Source: Afifella sp. IM 167
Lineage (GTDB): Bacteria; Pseudomonadota; Alphaproteobacteria; Rhizobiales; Afifellaceae
DNA: 64,000 nt
NCBI RefSeq assembly: GCF_020144925.1
Contig: NZ_NSLC01000001.1
Location: forward strand, 124,001 to 188,000
Reading direction: 5' to 3'
In this document: in pieces, positions 17,048 through 26,134 of the stretch
Position numbering within the stretch: the first letter of the stretch is position 1
Layout: each line of letters opens with the position of its first letter
Made by a program: the position numbers and the translations under genes
Notes under the pieces: model-generated
Database searches by the model: none
Told to the model about the DNA's origin: nothing
The model's input: the letters and a program-made list of their open reading frames with translations, nothing else

Positions 17048-17216
17048 AGTTGATGTCCCTTCGATCTGGATTTCAGAGATGTGATGGGGACATACCGGGC
17101 TTTCACCGGTACGGCAGAAGCGGCATCATGCCTTTGGTTGCGTGGAGCGTTGCGCGCCACTCTGCCCGTCTCATGCGGGCAGCCAACCTGCCGTGATTTG
17201 GAGAGATTGGCAGACA
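17048..17216 (-). promoter_or_regulatory. long structured flagellin mRNA leader (possible FlbT target)
   Basis: 169 nt separate the FtcR-type box from the flagellin ATG, against 34-50 nt at most other genes. Two hairpins can form: TACCGG/CCGGTA (17093-17111) and TGCCCG/CGGGCA (17162-17181). FlbT is known to control flagellin mRNA through its 5' leader in Caulobacter; that role here is inference. No other feature is seen up to 17345. Confidence 0.4.
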
Positions 17217-17233
17217 AAGCTTGCGCGAAGCTT
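17217..17233 (-). promoter_or_regulatory. candidate FtcR box, flagellin
   Basis: AAGCTT-CGCGC-AAGCTT: two identical half-sites 11 bp apart, the best match in the window. Confidence 0.55.
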
Positions 17234-17344
17234 ACCAAAATCGCGGGTTTTGAACGCGCCCCGATTTTTTTGATGCCGGCCGGTTTTCCGCGGCAAATCA
17301 GAGACTTAGTTGCCTCCCGGAGCCTTGCGCCGGCGTCGGAGGCC

Positions 17345-17375
17345 ACAAAAAACGGCGGGGAAGCTCCCCGCCGTC
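17345..17375 (-). terminator. terminator of the Cache chemoreceptor gene
   Basis: A 9-bp perfect stem (ACGGCGGGG / CCCCGCCGT, loop AAGCT) with a T-run on the minus strand. Confidence 0.85.
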
Positions 17376-17402
17376 TGACTTTTTTCGAGCGAAGCTTGCG
17401 CC

Positions 17403-19097
17403 TCAGGCAGCCCGCACCGTCTGCAGGAACCTGTCGAGTTCCTGCTTCAGCCGGCTGCTCTCATGGGAGAGCGAGCGCGCCGAGGACAGGACCTGCGAGG
17501 AAGCCGCCCCGGTCTCTCCCGCGCCCTTGTTCACCTCCACGATGTTGGAGGCGACCCGCGCGGTGCCGGCGGCCGCTTCCTGCACGTTCTCGGCGATGTC
17601 GCGCGTCGCCACATACTGTTCCTCGGCCGCGGCCGCGACGGCGTCCGAGATCTCCGCCATGCGGGAAATGGTCCCGCCGATGGAGCGGATCGATTCCTCC
17701 GCCTCGCCGGTCGCCTGCTGCATGGAGCTGATCTGCTCGACGATCTCTTCCGTCGCCTTGGCGGTCTGGGCCGCGAGCGTCTTCACCTCCATGGCGACGA
17801 CGGCGAAGCCCTTTCCGGCATCGCCCGCCCGCGCCGCCTCGATGGTGGCGTTGAGGGCGAGAAGATTGGTCTGCTCGGCGATCGCGTTGATGAGGTTGAC
17901 CACCGCGCCGACCCGCTGTGCCGCCTCGGCAAGGTCGGCAACGCGCTTGTTGGCGCTGCTCGCCTGGTCCACCGCCTCGCCGGCGATCCTGGCGCTCTCC
18001 TGCACCTGGCGGCTGATCTCGCCGACCGAAGCGCCGAGCTCCTCGGCCGCGGAAGCGACCGACTGCACGTTCGCGGAGGTCTGCTCGGAGATGCTCGCCA
18101 CATTCGTCGAAAGACGCTGGGTGTGGTCGGCCGTCTCCGTCATGGAGCCGGCGGAGGCTTCCAGCTCCGTCGCGGCAGAGGAGACGCTTCCCGTCACCTC
18201 GCCGACGGCGCTCTCGAACATGTCGGCAAGGCGGTGCATCTCGGCCTTGCGCTGCTCGGCCGCCACGCGGGCCGCCTGTTCGCGCTCTTCCGCTTCCAGC
18301 CGGGCCTTTTCCACGGCCTTCACCTTGAAGGCCTCGACGGCCCGGGCGATCTCGCCCACCTCGTCGGCACGCTCCAGGCCCGGAAGCACGACCTCGAAAT
18401 TGCCGCCGGCAAGCTCGTTCATCGCCGCCGTCGTCGCCCGCATCGCCCTGGAAATACGCTGGGCGACGAGGAAGCAGATGGCGCCGACGAAAAGCAGGAT
18501 GGCGAGCGTGATGGCGATCACCACTTTGGTGGTCGCCCAGGCCTGCGCCTGAAGATCGTCGATATAGACCCCGGTGCCGATCAGCCAGTTCCAGGGGGCG
18601 AAGCCCTTCACATAAGAGAGCTTCGGCTGCGGCTCGGAAAAGCCGGGCTTCGGCCATTGATAGCGCACCAGGCCCGCCCCCTCCTTCTTCACCACATCGA
18701 TCATCTCGACGAAGAAGGCCTTGCCGTTCGGGTCCTTGAGCGACGTCACGTCCGTGCCGTCGAGGTCCGGCTTGATGGGATGCATCACCATCCTGCCGGC
18801 AAGGTCGTTGATCCAGAAATAGTCGCCGTCGCCGTAGCGCAGGTCGCCGATACGGCGCAGCGCGTTCGCCTTCGCCTGTTCGGTGGAGATGGTGCCGGCC
18901 CTCGCCGCCGCCTCCTCCTGCGCGGCGATATCGCCGGCAAGCTTGGTCAGATGAGCGAGCTCGATGCCCTTCTGCTCCTTGAGGGCGTTGCCCAGTTCGA
19001 CGATCTGAAAGGCGGCGGTCGCGATGAGCCCGAGGAAGCTCAAGGCCAGGATCCCAAGGATCTTGTGGCCGAGCTTCAGGCCAGACTTCGGTTTCAT
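17403..19097 (-). CDS. methyl-accepting chemotaxis protein with Cache domain
   Basis: A 564-residue chemoreceptor. TM1 about 12-30; periplasmic single-Cache domain about 35-185 ([35 protein letters not shown]... [17 protein letters not shown], the classic sCache_2 signature); TM2 about 190-210; HAMP about 212-265; signalling domain about 300-560 with the hairpin tip [40 protein letters not shown]. sCache_2 receptors usually bind small organic acids. There is no C-terminal CheR-tethering pentapeptide; it ends in QTVRAA. It is the only one of the four receptors here with a Cache sensor. Confidence 0.92.
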   Translation of the reverse strand: MKPKSGLKLGHKILGILALSFLGLIATAAFQIVELGNALKEQKGIELAHLTKLAGDIAAQEEAAARAGTISTEQAKANALRRIGDLRYGDGDYFWINDLAGRMVMHPIKPDLDGTDVTSLKDPNGKAFFVEMIDVVKKEGAGLVRYQWPKPGFSEPQPKLSYVKGFAPWNWLIGTGVYIDDLQAQAWATTKVVIAITLAILLFVGAICFLVAQRISRAMRATTAAMNELAGGNFEVVLPGLERADEVGEIARAVEAFKVKAVEKARLEAEEREQAARVAAEQRKAEMHRLADMFESAVGEVTGSVSSAATELEASAGSMTETADHTQRLSTNVASISEQTSANVQSVASAAEELGASVGEISRQVQESARIAGEAVDQASSANKRVADLAEAAQRVGAVVNLINAIAEQTNLLALNATIEAARAGDAGKGFAVVAMEVKTLAAQTAKATEEIVEQISSMQQATGEAEESIRSIGGTISRMAEISDAVAAAAEEQYVATRDIAENVQEAAAGTARVASNIVEVNKGAGETGAASSQVLSSARSLSHESSRLKQELDRFLQTVRAA

Positions 19098-19146
19098 GAT
19101 GAAAGGTGCCCCACGTTTGCTTTAGCTCGCGGAGAGGAATCCCAGC

Positions 19147-19163
19147 CGGCTTGCGCAGGGCTT
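19147..19163 (-). promoter_or_regulatory. candidate FtcR box, Cache chemoreceptor
   Basis: AAGCCC-TGCGC-AAGCCG, 49 nt before the receptor start codon. Confidence 0.5.
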
Positions 19164-19222
19164 GCAATCGTTCCAGGCAACAACGCGTCCGGTAAATTGC
19201 GCTTAATGGAGAGTGAATCCGT

Positions 19223-20062
19223 TCAAAAGAACGATCGGACCAGGCCGCCCACGAGCAGGTTCCAGCCGTCGATCAGCACGAAGAAGAGGATCTTGAACGG
19301 CAGCGAGATGACGGCCGGCGGCATCATCATCATGCCCATCGACATGACGAGCGTCGCCACGATCATGTCGATGACCAGGAACGGAAGCACGATGAGGAAG
19401 CCGATCTCGAAGCCGCGCCGCAGCTCGGAAATCATGAAGGCCGGCACCAGCACGCGCAGCGGCACGGCCTCCACGGCTCCCGCCTCCGGGGCATCCGCTC
19501 CGCCGCCCGTCTCTGGCGCCGGCGCATTCTCCGGCTGCGGCCGGGCGGCGTCGTTGGAGGCGAGATCGGCGAAGAGCTGGAGATCCTTCGGGCGCACCTG
19601 GGTCAGCATGAACTCGCGGAACGGCTGGGTGATGCGCTCGAAGGCCTCTTCCTCGGTGATCGCGTTGTCCGTCAGCGGCTTGACGCCGTCCTGCCAGGCC
19701 CGGTCGAAGGTCGGCCCCATGACATAGAAGGTCATGAAGAGCGCTAGGCTGATGAGGACGAGGTTGCCCGGGGTGCCCTGCAGGCCAAGGCCGGAACGCA
19801 GGAACGACAGGGCGATGACGAAGCGGGTGAAGCTCGTCACCATGATGAGAAGACCCGGCGCCACCGAAAGAACGGTGATGAGCGCCACGAACTGGACGAT
19901 ACGCCCCGCCGCCGAGGCGTCGCCGGCCGGAATGAGGCTCGCAATGTCGTCGACGACCTGCGCATGCGACGCGCCTGCCATGACGAAAGCCAGCGCAAGG
20001 CCCGCCAGCACGCTCTTCATCGCGCGCGCTCCCGGCAGACGGCCAAGGCCCTTCGCCGTCAT
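19223..20062 (-). CDS. fliP: flagellar export protein FliP
   Basis: A 279-residue type III export gate protein. After a cleavable signal peptide (MKSVLAGLALAFVMAGASHA, residues 15-34) come TM segments at about 60-80, 95-120, 215-240 and 255-275. The family signatures SFTRFVIALSFLRSGLGLQGTPGN, QPFREFMLTQVRPKDLQLF, RVLVPAFMISELRRGFEIGFLIVLPFLVIDMIVA and MGMMMMPP are present. Residues about 175-200 are an Ala/Pro/Glu loop longer than in enteric FliP. The ATG at 20062 overlaps the fliL stop (TGATG); an internal ATG at 20020 is an alternative that would start at the signal peptide itself. Last gene of the motA operon. Confidence 0.94.
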   Translation of the reverse strand: MTAKGLGRLPGARAMKSVLAGLALAFVMAGASHAQVVDDIASLIPAGDASAAGRIVQFVALITVLSVAPGLLIMVTSFTRFVIALSFLRSGLGLQGTPGNLVLISLALFMTFYVMGPTFDRAWQDGVKPLTDNAITEEEAFERITQPFREFMLTQVRPKDLQLFADLASNDAARPQPENAPAPETGGGADAPEAGAVEAVPLRVLVPAFMISELRRGFEIGFLIVLPFLVIDMIVATLVMSMGMMMMPPAVISLPFKILFFVLIDGWNLLVGGLVRSFF

Positions 20063-20607
20063 CACTGAACGACCATCGAGACGATGACGAGCTCGCTCAC
20101 TTCACCGTTGGTGCGGATCTGCACCCGCTCGTTGAGGTCGTCGCGCAGATGCTGCAGGGCGCTCGGCCCCTCCAGCTGCTTCAGCGGGACGGTGCGCGCA
20201 TAGGCGACGATGTCCTGGCGGATCTCGGCCGCCGTCACCTGCGGTTCGGGCAGCTTGCCGTTCGCAAAGACGATCGCCGTCTCAAGGCGGATCCAGACGT
20301 CGCTCGGATCGGAGAGATTGGTGATGACCGGCTCGATCGGCTGCAGGACCATGTCGCCCGAATAGCGAAGCGCCGGCTTGTTCACGTCCTCCGGCGTTTC
20401 CTTCAGCCGGGCGGTTACGGTGTCCTCGATCGCGCCGGCAAGATAGATGCCGATGCCGCCGCCGGCGCCGCCCGCCAAAAGCGTGACGACGAGAAGGCCG
20501 ACGATCGCCATCAGGATGCCGCCGCCCTTCTTCTCCTCTTTGGAGGTCTCCTGGCCCGCCTTGGCTCCCTCGCCGGCCTCGTCGAGCCCCTCTTCCTGCT
20601 CGCTCAT
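20062..20607 (-). CDS. fliL: flagellar basal-body protein FliL
   Basis: A 181-residue single-pass inner membrane protein. Acidic cytoplasmic N-terminus (residues 1-28), TM about 33-54 (ILMAIVGLLVVTLLAGGAGG), then a periplasmic stomatin-like FliL domain (about 80-181) ending in INERVQIRTNGEVSELVIVSMVVQ-type sequence typical of FliL. It supports the stator-rotor interface. It overlaps flgH upstream and fliP downstream by single bases. Confidence 0.9.
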   Translation of the reverse strand: MSEQEEGLDEAGEGAKAGQETSKEEKKGGGILMAIVGLLVVTLLAGGAGGGIGIYLAGAIEDTVTARLKETPEDVNKPALRYSGDMVLQPIEPVITNLSDPSDVWIRLETAIVFANGKLPEPQVTAAEIRQDIVAYARTVPLKQLEGPSALQHLRDDLNERVQIRTNGEVSELVIVSMVVQ

Positions 20608-21317
20608 CAGTACGGCACCACCTTGTCGTAGACGCGCTGGCCCCATGCTGGCTGCTGCATTTCGGAGATGCGCCCGCGGCCGCCATAGGAGATGCGGGCT
20701 TCGGCGATCTTGTCGTAGGAGACGGAATTGTCGGTCGCGATGTCGGTCGGGCGCACGATGCCCGCGATGTTGAGGACGCGGACCTCCTTGTTGACCATCA
20801 CCTCCTGCGAGCCGCTGATCAACAGGTTGCCGTTCGGCAGCTGCTCCACAACGACGGCGGCGATCGAAAGCCGCAGCTTCTCGGATCGGTCGATCGAGCC
20901 CTGCCCTGCGGTGGAGGTCTCCGAATCGACGTCGAGGTTGCCGGAGATATTGCCGGAATCGGCCTCGATCCCGAGGCCCGCCCAGCCGAGCGCAGCGCCG
21001 AGGCCGAACCTCGACTTGGCCTTGCGCGAGCGGTCCGTGGCGTTGTCGAACTGCGCTTTGTCGTTGATGTAGATGTTGACGGTCACCACATCGCCCACCG
21101 AGCGCGCCTTGCGGTCGGTGAAGAGGTTCGGGTCGTTGTTCGCCCACAGCGACTGGAAAGTCGTCTGCTTCGGCTCCTGATAGCTGACCGGCAGCGGCGC
21201 GCGCTGGGTGATGATGCCCTCGCCGACGGGGCTGAGTTCCGGACCGGTCAGCAGATTGTCATGCGCGCCACAACCGGCGAGCGTCAGCAGCGCCGCGGCC
21301 AATGCTACGTGTTTCAT
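20607..21317 (-). CDS. flgH: flagellar L-ring protein FlgH
   Basis: A 236-residue outer-membrane lipoprotein. Lipobox LAGC gives lipidated C16. Conserved segments SLWANNDPNLFTDRKARSVGDVVTVNIYINDKAQ, NGNLLISGSQEVMVNKEVRVLNIAGIVRP and EARISYGGRGRISEMQQPAWGQRVYD define FlgH. It forms the outer-membrane bushing around the rod with FlgI. Its ATG overlaps the motE stop (ATGA). Confidence 0.95.
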   Translation of the reverse strand: MKHVALAAALLTLAGCGAHDNLLTGPELSPVGEGIITQRAPLPVSYQEPKQTTFQSLWANNDPNLFTDRKARSVGDVVTVNIYINDKAQFDNATDRSRKAKSRFGLGAALGWAGLGIEADSGNISGNLDVDSETSTAGQGSIDRSEKLRLSIAAVVVEQLPNGNLLISGSQEVMVNKEVRVLNIAGIVRPTDIATDNSVSYDKIAEARISYGGRGRISEMQQPAWGQRVYDKVVPY

Positions 21318-21907
21318 CCTGGCGTCTTCGCCTCATCGCTCGGCCGGGCCAGCCCCACCATCGTGCCCGTAAGCTGCGCCGCCTTCGCCGGGCTCATCTC
21401 CGCCAGGATCGCACTGGCGATCCGAGGCTTGAGCTTGACCAGGATGGCGGCGGCCGCCTCGCTGGGCATCAGCGACATTTGCTGAGAGGCCGCATCGGGG
21501 CGCATCTGCGTAAATATCGCGACGACGCTTTCGTCAGCCTTGCGCAGGAAATCCTCGCGGCGTTTCAGCCACTCCTCGTATTCCGCCCGCTTGGCTTCGA
21601 GCGCCACGATGCGCTCGTCGATCTGCGTCTCGAGTTCCTTCAGCGCGGCCGTCTGCCGGGCGTAGCGGGCATCGGCCGCCGCATCGGCAATGTTGGTGCA
21701 GTATTTGCGCGCATTGTCGTCGATGCCGTCGGGGGCGCCCCCCCTCTCCAGAAGATCTGAATGGGACTGGCGCACGGCAGCTTCCTGACTTGCCGGATCA
21801 TGGACGACCGGATCCTCGGCGCGCGCGGAAGGCGCCCCGGCGAGGAGGAAGGCGACGCCGGCGCAAAGAAGAATCCTGCCTTTGAGAGCATGAACAGCGT
21901 GGCTCAT
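21314..21907 (-). CDS. motE: motility protein MotE (MotC chaperone)
   Basis: A 197-residue secreted protein: signal peptide 1-30 (cleavage near SARAEDP), a long coiled coil (about 75-125) and a C-terminal MgtE-N-like helical repeat (RPDAASQQMSLMPSEAAAAILVKLKPRIASAILAEMSPAKAAQLT). This matches MotE of Sinorhizobium, a periplasmic chaperone that stabilises MotC, and the gene sits in the expected place between flgI and flgH. A cysteine in KYCTNIAD could form the known intermolecular disulfide. Confidence 0.88.
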   Translation of the reverse strand: MSHAVHALKGRILLCAGVAFLLAGAPSARAEDPVVHDPASQEAAVRQSHSDLLERGGAPDGIDDNARKYCTNIADAAADARYARQTAALKELETQIDERIVALEAKRAEYEEWLKRREDFLRKADESVVAIFTQMRPDAASQQMSLMPSEAAAAILVKLKPRIASAILAEMSPAKAAQLTGTMVGLARPSDEAKTPG

Positions 21908-21943
21908 CGCGAAAGACCTTGTTCTGTCAGCCGTCTTGGGCGG

Positions 21944-23143
21944 CTATTGCACGATCAGCTCGGCCTGCAGCGCGCCGGAGGTCTTGATGGCCTGCAGGAT
22001 GGCGATGATGTCCGTCGGCTTCAGCCCGATCTGGTTGAGGCCCTGGACAAGGTTCTGCAGATTGGTGCCGCCGACGACCGCCAGATGCCCGTCCTGCTCC
22101 GAGGCCGCGACCTCCGTGGCGGGCGTCACGACGGTCTGGCCGTTGGAGAACGGATCGGGCTGGGAGACCTGCGGCATCTCCGTGACGCGCACGGTCAGGT
22201 TGCCGTGGGTGAGCGCGACGGTGGAGATCTGCACGTCCTCGCCGATGACGACGGTGCCGGTGCGCTGGTCGACGACGACGCGGGCCGGCGTATCGGGGGT
22301 AATGGCGAGTTCGCCGATCTCTCCCAGAAGCCGCGTCGGCGAGATGTTGCCCGGCCGGCGGACGACGACGCTGCGAAGGTCGCGCTCCTGCGCGATCGGG
22401 CGACCGAAGCGACCCTGGGCATAGGCGTTGATGGCATCCGCCATGCGCACGGCGGTCTTGAAATCGGGATTGGTCAGGATGAGGACGAGGTCGCCGATAT
22501 CTTCCAGGCTGCCGGCGACGGCGCGCTCCATGATGGCCCCGTTCGGGATGCGCCCGACGGTCGGCACGCCCTGCGTCAGGGATTCGGCCTGGCCCTGAAC
22601 CACGAGGCCGGAGACCGCGACCGGACCCTGCGCCACGGCATAGACCTCGCTGTCGGGTCCCTTCAGCGGCGTCATCAGGAGCGTGCCCCCCTTGAGCGAG
22701 GTCGCATCGCCGATCGAGGCGACGTTGACGTCGATCTCCGAGCCCGGCCCCGCGAAGGGCGGCAGATGCGCCGTCACGGTAACCGCGGCGACGTTGCGCC
22801 CGCGCAGCGGAATGCCGCGCACATTGACGCCCATCTGGTCGAGCATCGATTGCAGCGCCTGCTCGGTGTAGGGCGCGTTGCGCATCGTGTCGCCCGTGCC
22901 TTGCAGGCCGATCACGAGGCCGTAGCCGATCAGAAGGTTCTCACGGACGCCCTGGACGCTGGAAATGTCCTTGAGGCGGGTCGTCCCGCCGATCACCTGG
23001 ACACGCGTTCCAACGCCGGCACCGACGCCAACACCGGCACCGGCACCGCCCCCTCCCACGGGGGCCGCGCTCGCCATGTCGGCCGCATAGGCCGGCACTG
23101 CGAGGCATGCGAGCGCCGCTGCGACGGCGATCATGTATTTCAT
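21944..23143 (-). CDS. flgI: flagellar P-ring protein FlgI
   Basis: A 399-residue periplasmic protein: signal peptide 1-21, then a Gly/Val/Ala-rich spacer (about 27-45) not usual in FlgI. The conserved body follows: RLKDISSVQGVRENLLIGYGLVIGLQGTGD, LDQMGVNVRG, RNVAAVTVTAHLPPFA, GRIPNGAIMERAV, TGTVVIGEDVQISTVALTHGNLTVRV and LNQIGLKPTDIIAILQAIKTSGALQAELIV. It polymerises as the periplasmic ring. ATGA overlap with flgA. Confidence 0.95.
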   Translation of the reverse strand: MKYMIAVAAALACLAVPAYAADMASAAPVGGGGAGAGVGVGAGVGTRVQVIGGTTRLKDISSVQGVRENLLIGYGLVIGLQGTGDTMRNAPYTEQALQSMLDQMGVNVRGIPLRGRNVAAVTVTAHLPPFAGPGSEIDVNVASIGDATSLKGGTLLMTPLKGPDSEVYAVAQGPVAVSGLVVQGQAESLTQGVPTVGRIPNGAIMERAVAGSLEDIGDLVLILTNPDFKTAVRMADAINAYAQGRFGRPIAQERDLRSVVVRRPGNISPTRLLGEIGELAITPDTPARVVVDQRTGTVVIGEDVQISTVALTHGNLTVRVTEMPQVSQPDPFSNGQTVVTPATEVAASEQDGHLAVVGGTNLQNLVQGLNQIGLKPTDIIAILQAIKTSGALQAELIVQ

Positions 23144-23667
23144 TGAAGGCCCACCCGGACGGTTCCGTCCGCCTCGACAACGCCGGCGATCACCTTGCCG
23201 GAATCGATATTGCGCACCCGCACGATCTGGCCGAGATAGCCGCTCTCGAGCGCCACGACGCCGGCCGTCATCGACAGGCCGCTCGCATCGTAGCGCGCCG
23301 TCGTCAGCGCGCCGCGCGAGACGAGCTCCGGCTCGGAGACGGCATTGGTCGGGATCAGCCGGTCGGCCACCAGCGTGCGCTTGGCGACCTTGCCGACGAG
23401 ATCCTGCACATCGACGACGATCGGGAAGCGCGAACGCGTGTTCGGCAGGAAATGCAGTTCGTGGAGCATCTCCGCGCGGATGACGTTGCCCGGGAAGATC
23501 GTCACGTTCGGCACCGGCAGGAGATCGTATTCCGGCTGCACCACCTGCTGCGCCGACGCGCCCTGCGCGCCGATGGCGAGCAGGAAGGCGAAGACGGCGG
23601 CGCGGGCGGCACGTGCCAGCGAAGACGCGCGGCGCAGACTTTCCCCAACAGCGCCCATCATCCTCAC
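23140..23667 (-). CDS. flgA: P-ring assembly chaperone FlgA
   Basis: A 175-residue secreted protein: signal peptide about 18-40 ([19 protein letters not shown]) and a SAF-type domain ([64 protein letters not shown]). FlgA helps FlgI assemble in the periplasm. The start at 23667 is GTG overlapping the flgG stop (GTGA); ATGs at 23661 and 23658 are alternatives. Confidence 0.88.
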   Translation of the reverse strand: MRMMGAVGESLRRASSLARAARAAVFAFLLAIGAQGASAQQVVQPEYDLLPVPNVTIFPGNVIRAEMLHELHFLPNTRSRFPIVVDVQDLVGKVAKRTLVADRLIPTNAVSEPELVSRGALTTARYDASGLSMTAGVVALESGYLGQIVRVRNIDSGKVIAGVVEADGTVRVGLQ

Positions 23668-24452
23668 CTGATGCCCTTGGAGACCGTGCCGGCCATCTCG
23701 TCGGCCGCCTGGATCACCTTGGAGTTCATCTCGTAGGCGCGCTGCGCCGAGATGAGCTCGGTCAGCTCCGTCACCGGATCGACGTTGGAGGATTCCAGGT
23801 AGCCCTGGTGAATCTTGCCGAAGCCGGTATCGGCCGCCGTGCCGGTCGTCGCCTGCCCGGAGGCGACCGTCTCGCGGTAGAGGTTGTTGCCGAGCGGCTC
23901 CAGGCCGGCATCGTTGGCGAAATTGACGAGCGTGATCTGGCCGAGGAGCTGCGGCGCCGCCTGTCCGGCCACCTGCGCATAGACCTCGCCGGATTCGTTG
24001 ACGGTGATCTCGGTCGTATCCGCCGGGAAGGTCATCGCCGGCTCCACCGTATAGCCGTCGATGGTGACGAGCTCGCCGTTCGGGCCCTTGTTGAAGGAGC
24101 CGGCGCGCGTATAGACGGTCTCGCCCGCCGGATTGGTGATCTGGAACCAGCCGCGCCCGTCGATCGCGAGGTCGAGCGGATTGCCGGTCTGGGCGAGCGG
24201 GCCTTGCAGGTGCAGGTTCCGCACGCCGAGCGTGCGCGTGCCAAGGCCGATGCGCGTGCCTTCCGGCACCGGATTGCCGCCGCCGGCATTGGGCACGCCC
24301 GCCGCCCGCTCCGCCTGATAGAGGAGATCGGAGAACTCCGCCCGGGCGCGCTTGAACGACGTCGTGTTGATGTTGGCGATGTTGTTGGCGATGACCTCGA
24401 CATTCGTCTGCTGCGCAGACATGCCGGTCGCCGCGATAGCGAGCGCTCTCAT
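23664..24452 (-). CDS. flgG: distal rod protein FlgG
   Basis: A 262-residue rod protein. N-terminal motif [30 protein letters not shown] and C-terminal [31 protein letters not shown] are the two coiled-coil ends shared by rod and hook proteins; the insert [22 protein letters not shown] marks FlgG. Length matches the family (about 260). AAGGAG precedes the ATG. Confidence 0.95.
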   Translation of the reverse strand: MRALAIAATGMSAQQTNVEVIANNIANINTTSFKRARAEFSDLLYQAERAAGVPNAGGGNPVPEGTRIGLGTRTLGVRNLHLQGPLAQTGNPLDLAIDGRGWFQITNPAGETVYTRAGSFNKGPNGELVTIDGYTVEPAMTFPADTTEITVNESGEVYAQVAGQAAPQLLGQITLVNFANDAGLEPLGNNLYRETVASGQATTGTAADTGFGKIHQGYLESSNVDPVTELTELISAQRAYEMNSKVIQAADEMAGTVSKGIR

Positions 24453-24466
24453 CTTCTCAAGGCTCC

Positions 24467-24784
24467 TTAGATCTGCATCCGTGCGAGTTCCTGATAGGCC
24501 TGGACGACCTTGTCGCGGATCGCGAGCGCCGCCTGCAGCGTCTGCTCCGCCGCCATGACCGCCGAGACGACGTCCTGCACCGCCGCGCGGCCTTCCAGAC
24601 CGGAGATCGCCGTCGCCTCGCCGGCCTTCAGCGTGCCGATCGCATCGCTCGACATATTGGCAAGGACGGTGCCGAAATCGCTGCCCGGCGCGGAAGCGGC
24701 GGACGGGGCGGCGGGAGCGGCCGTGCCGCCCACGGCATTCACGCCGCCGACCAGCGACGTGATCGAACCGACAGGATTGACCAT
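24467..24784 (-). CDS. fliE: flagellar MS-ring/rod junction protein FliE
   Basis: A 105-residue protein. The C-terminal half ([39 protein letters not shown]) is the FliE signature that links MS ring and proximal rod. The Ala/Gly/Pro-rich N-terminus is as expected. Start overlaps the flgC stop (TAATG). Confidence 0.92.
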   Translation of the reverse strand: MVNPVGSITSLVGGVNAVGGTAAPAAPSAASAPGSDFGTVLANMSSDAIGTLKAGEATAISGLEGRAAVQDVVSAVMAAEQTLQAALAIRDKVVQAYQELARMQI

Positions 24785-25200
24785 TATGAACTCCTCAGAA
24801 GATCGATGGTGGCGCTGAACATGGCGCGGACCTGTTTCATCATCTGCAGATTGGCTTCGTAGGACCGGGTGGCCTCGCGCATGTCGGCCATCTCCATGAT
24901 CATGTTGACGTTCGGCATCTTCACGTCGCCGTTCTCGTCCGCCGCCGGATGCTCCGGATCGTGTTCCAGGCGGAAGGGCGCGTCGTCGGTGCCGACCGTC
25001 TTGACCCGCACGCTGGCGCCGCCGCTCGTGCGGTCGTAGATCGTCTCGAAGGAAATGGTCTTGCGCGAATAAGGGTCGCCCCCCGGCGTGGTGCTGGTCG
25101 ACTGCGCGTTGGCGATGTTTTCCGAGACGACGCGCAGGCGCGTCGACTGGGCGCGCAGGCCGGCGGCGGAGATCTGCGAGGCGCTTGCGAGCGGATCCAT
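24784..25200 (-). CDS. flgC: proximal rod protein FlgC
   Basis: A 138-residue rod protein. N-terminal [42 protein letters not shown] and C-terminal [40 protein letters not shown] are the conserved ends. The ATG at 25200 overlaps the flgB stop (TGATG); a GTG one codon upstream is less likely. Confidence 0.93.
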   Translation of the reverse strand: MDPLASASQISAAGLRAQSTRLRVVSENIANAQSTSTTPGGDPYSRKTISFETIYDRTSGGASVRVKTVGTDDAPFRLEHDPEHPAADENGDVKMPNVNMIMEMADMREATRSYEANLQMMKQVRAMFSATIDLLRSS

Positions 25201-25586
25201 CACGAACCTGACTTCATGCTGGAGAGCAGCATGCGGTGGAAAGATTTCACGACGCTGGTGTTCAGCATGAAGGCGCGATTGACCTCGCCGGCCTTCACCA
25301 TCTCCTCGTCGAGGCTGACGGAATTGCCGGAATAGTGGACGTTCCAGGTGTCGCGCTGGACATCGGGGCTCGTCCCGGCGGCGGCGCCGGAAATATCGAG
25401 GTGGTTCGCCTGTGTCTTGGCCATGACGAGATGCGTGGAATCGAGAACGGTCTCGAACGGCTCAACATCGCGCGCGGCAAAGCCGGGCGTGTTCGCGTTC
25501 GCGACATTCCCGCTGATCACGGTCTGACGAATGGATGCCCACTGCGCGTGCCGCGCGGCAAGGTCGAAGAGGTGGACGGGCTGCAA
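25200..25586 (-). CDS. flgB: proximal rod protein FlgB
   Basis: A 128-residue rod protein starting at TTG with GGAGG 6 nt upstream; no in-frame ATG precedes the conserved N-terminus. [29 protein letters not shown] and [37 protein letters not shown] are the conserved ends. It heads the flgB-flgC-fliE-flgG-flgA-flgI-motE-flgH-fliL-fliP run, with an FtcR-type box 42 nt upstream, so it can be transcribed apart from the motA promoter. Confidence 0.93.
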   Translation of the reverse strand: MQPVHLFDLAARHAQWASIRQTVISGNVANANTPGFAARDVEPFETVLDSTHLVMAKTQANHLDISGAAAGTSPDVQRDTWNVHYSGNSVSLDEEMVKAGEVNRAFMLNTSVVKSFHRMLLSSMKSGS

Positions 25587-25628
25587 TTCGGTCCTCCGTT
25601 GCGCTCGACGGAAGACACCTAAGCGGCG

Positions 25629-25645
25629 AGCCTTGCACGAAGCTG
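25629..25645 (-). promoter_or_regulatory. candidate FtcR box, flgB
   Basis: CAGCTT-CGTGC-AAGGCT, 42 nt before the flgB TTG. A TTAGG element follows 6 nt downstream. Confidence 0.55.
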
Positions 25646-25675
25646 GTGCCCGGCCCCCTTCAGGGGCTCAGAGCC

Positions 25676-26134
25676 TCAGGCGTCGGTGCGCGACAGGTCC
25701 GCAACGGCGCGCACGAAGAGCTCGTAGCTCTCCTGCGGCTCGGCAGGCGCGTCGCGGTAGGAGATGCCGGAAATGTCGACGCCGACGAAGTCGCTGTTGA
25801 AGACGAGCTCGAACTTGGCGGTGAGCGAATCGTGCACGAACTCCATGCCGAGCGTGATCGCCATGCGGCTCTGGGGATCGATCTCCACGGCCGCCCGCCG
25901 CCCGTAGCGCAACAGCTCGGGATGGCGGAGCGATTCCATCGACGATTCCAGAATGTCGCGAAGGTTCGCGTCCGACTTGGAGAAAATGTACGAAGCCATG
26001 ATGCCGCAATTGACGAGATAGATCTCGGCCATGAACGGCTTCAGCGTCTCCCCGAGCATGCGCTCGCAGGTGACGAACTGATGAGCGTTCTCCTCGCCCT
26101 TCTGCAGGACGAAAGAGCCGTCAGCGTGCTGCAT
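25676..26134 (-). CDS. conserved hypothetical protein of the flhB-flgB region
   Basis: Not recognised as a named family. A 152-residue soluble protein without signal peptide or membrane segment. N-terminal part is helical (CERMLGETLKPFMAEIYLVNCGIMASYIFSKSDANLRDILESSMESL); the C-terminal part looks like beta strands (RRAAVEIDPQSRMAITLGMEFVHDSLTAKFELVFNSDFVGVDISGISYR). It overlaps the flhB end by 14 nt and is probably co-translated, so a cytoplasmic role in export or motor assembly is plausible but unproven. The ATG at 26134 (GGGA 5 nt upstream) is preferred over one at 26149 that has no ribosome site. Confidence 0.7.
   Translation of the reverse strand: MQHADGSFVLQKGEENAHQFVTCERMLGETLKPFMAEIYLVNCGIMASYIFSKSDANLRDILESSMESLRHPELLRYGRRAAVEIDPQSRMAITLGMEFVHDSLTAKFELVFNSDFVGVDISGISYRDAPAEPQESYELFVRAVADLSRTDA

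Noticed and set aside
17388-17400. AAGCTTCG at the 3' end of the Cache chemoreceptor gene
   Set aside because: Single half-site just before a terminator; no second half-site and no gene to serve at the usual distance.
13750-19727. Long plus-strand frames opposite fliF and the Cache chemoreceptor
   Set aside because: Antisense shadows of well-recognised genes, no ribosome sites or motifs.
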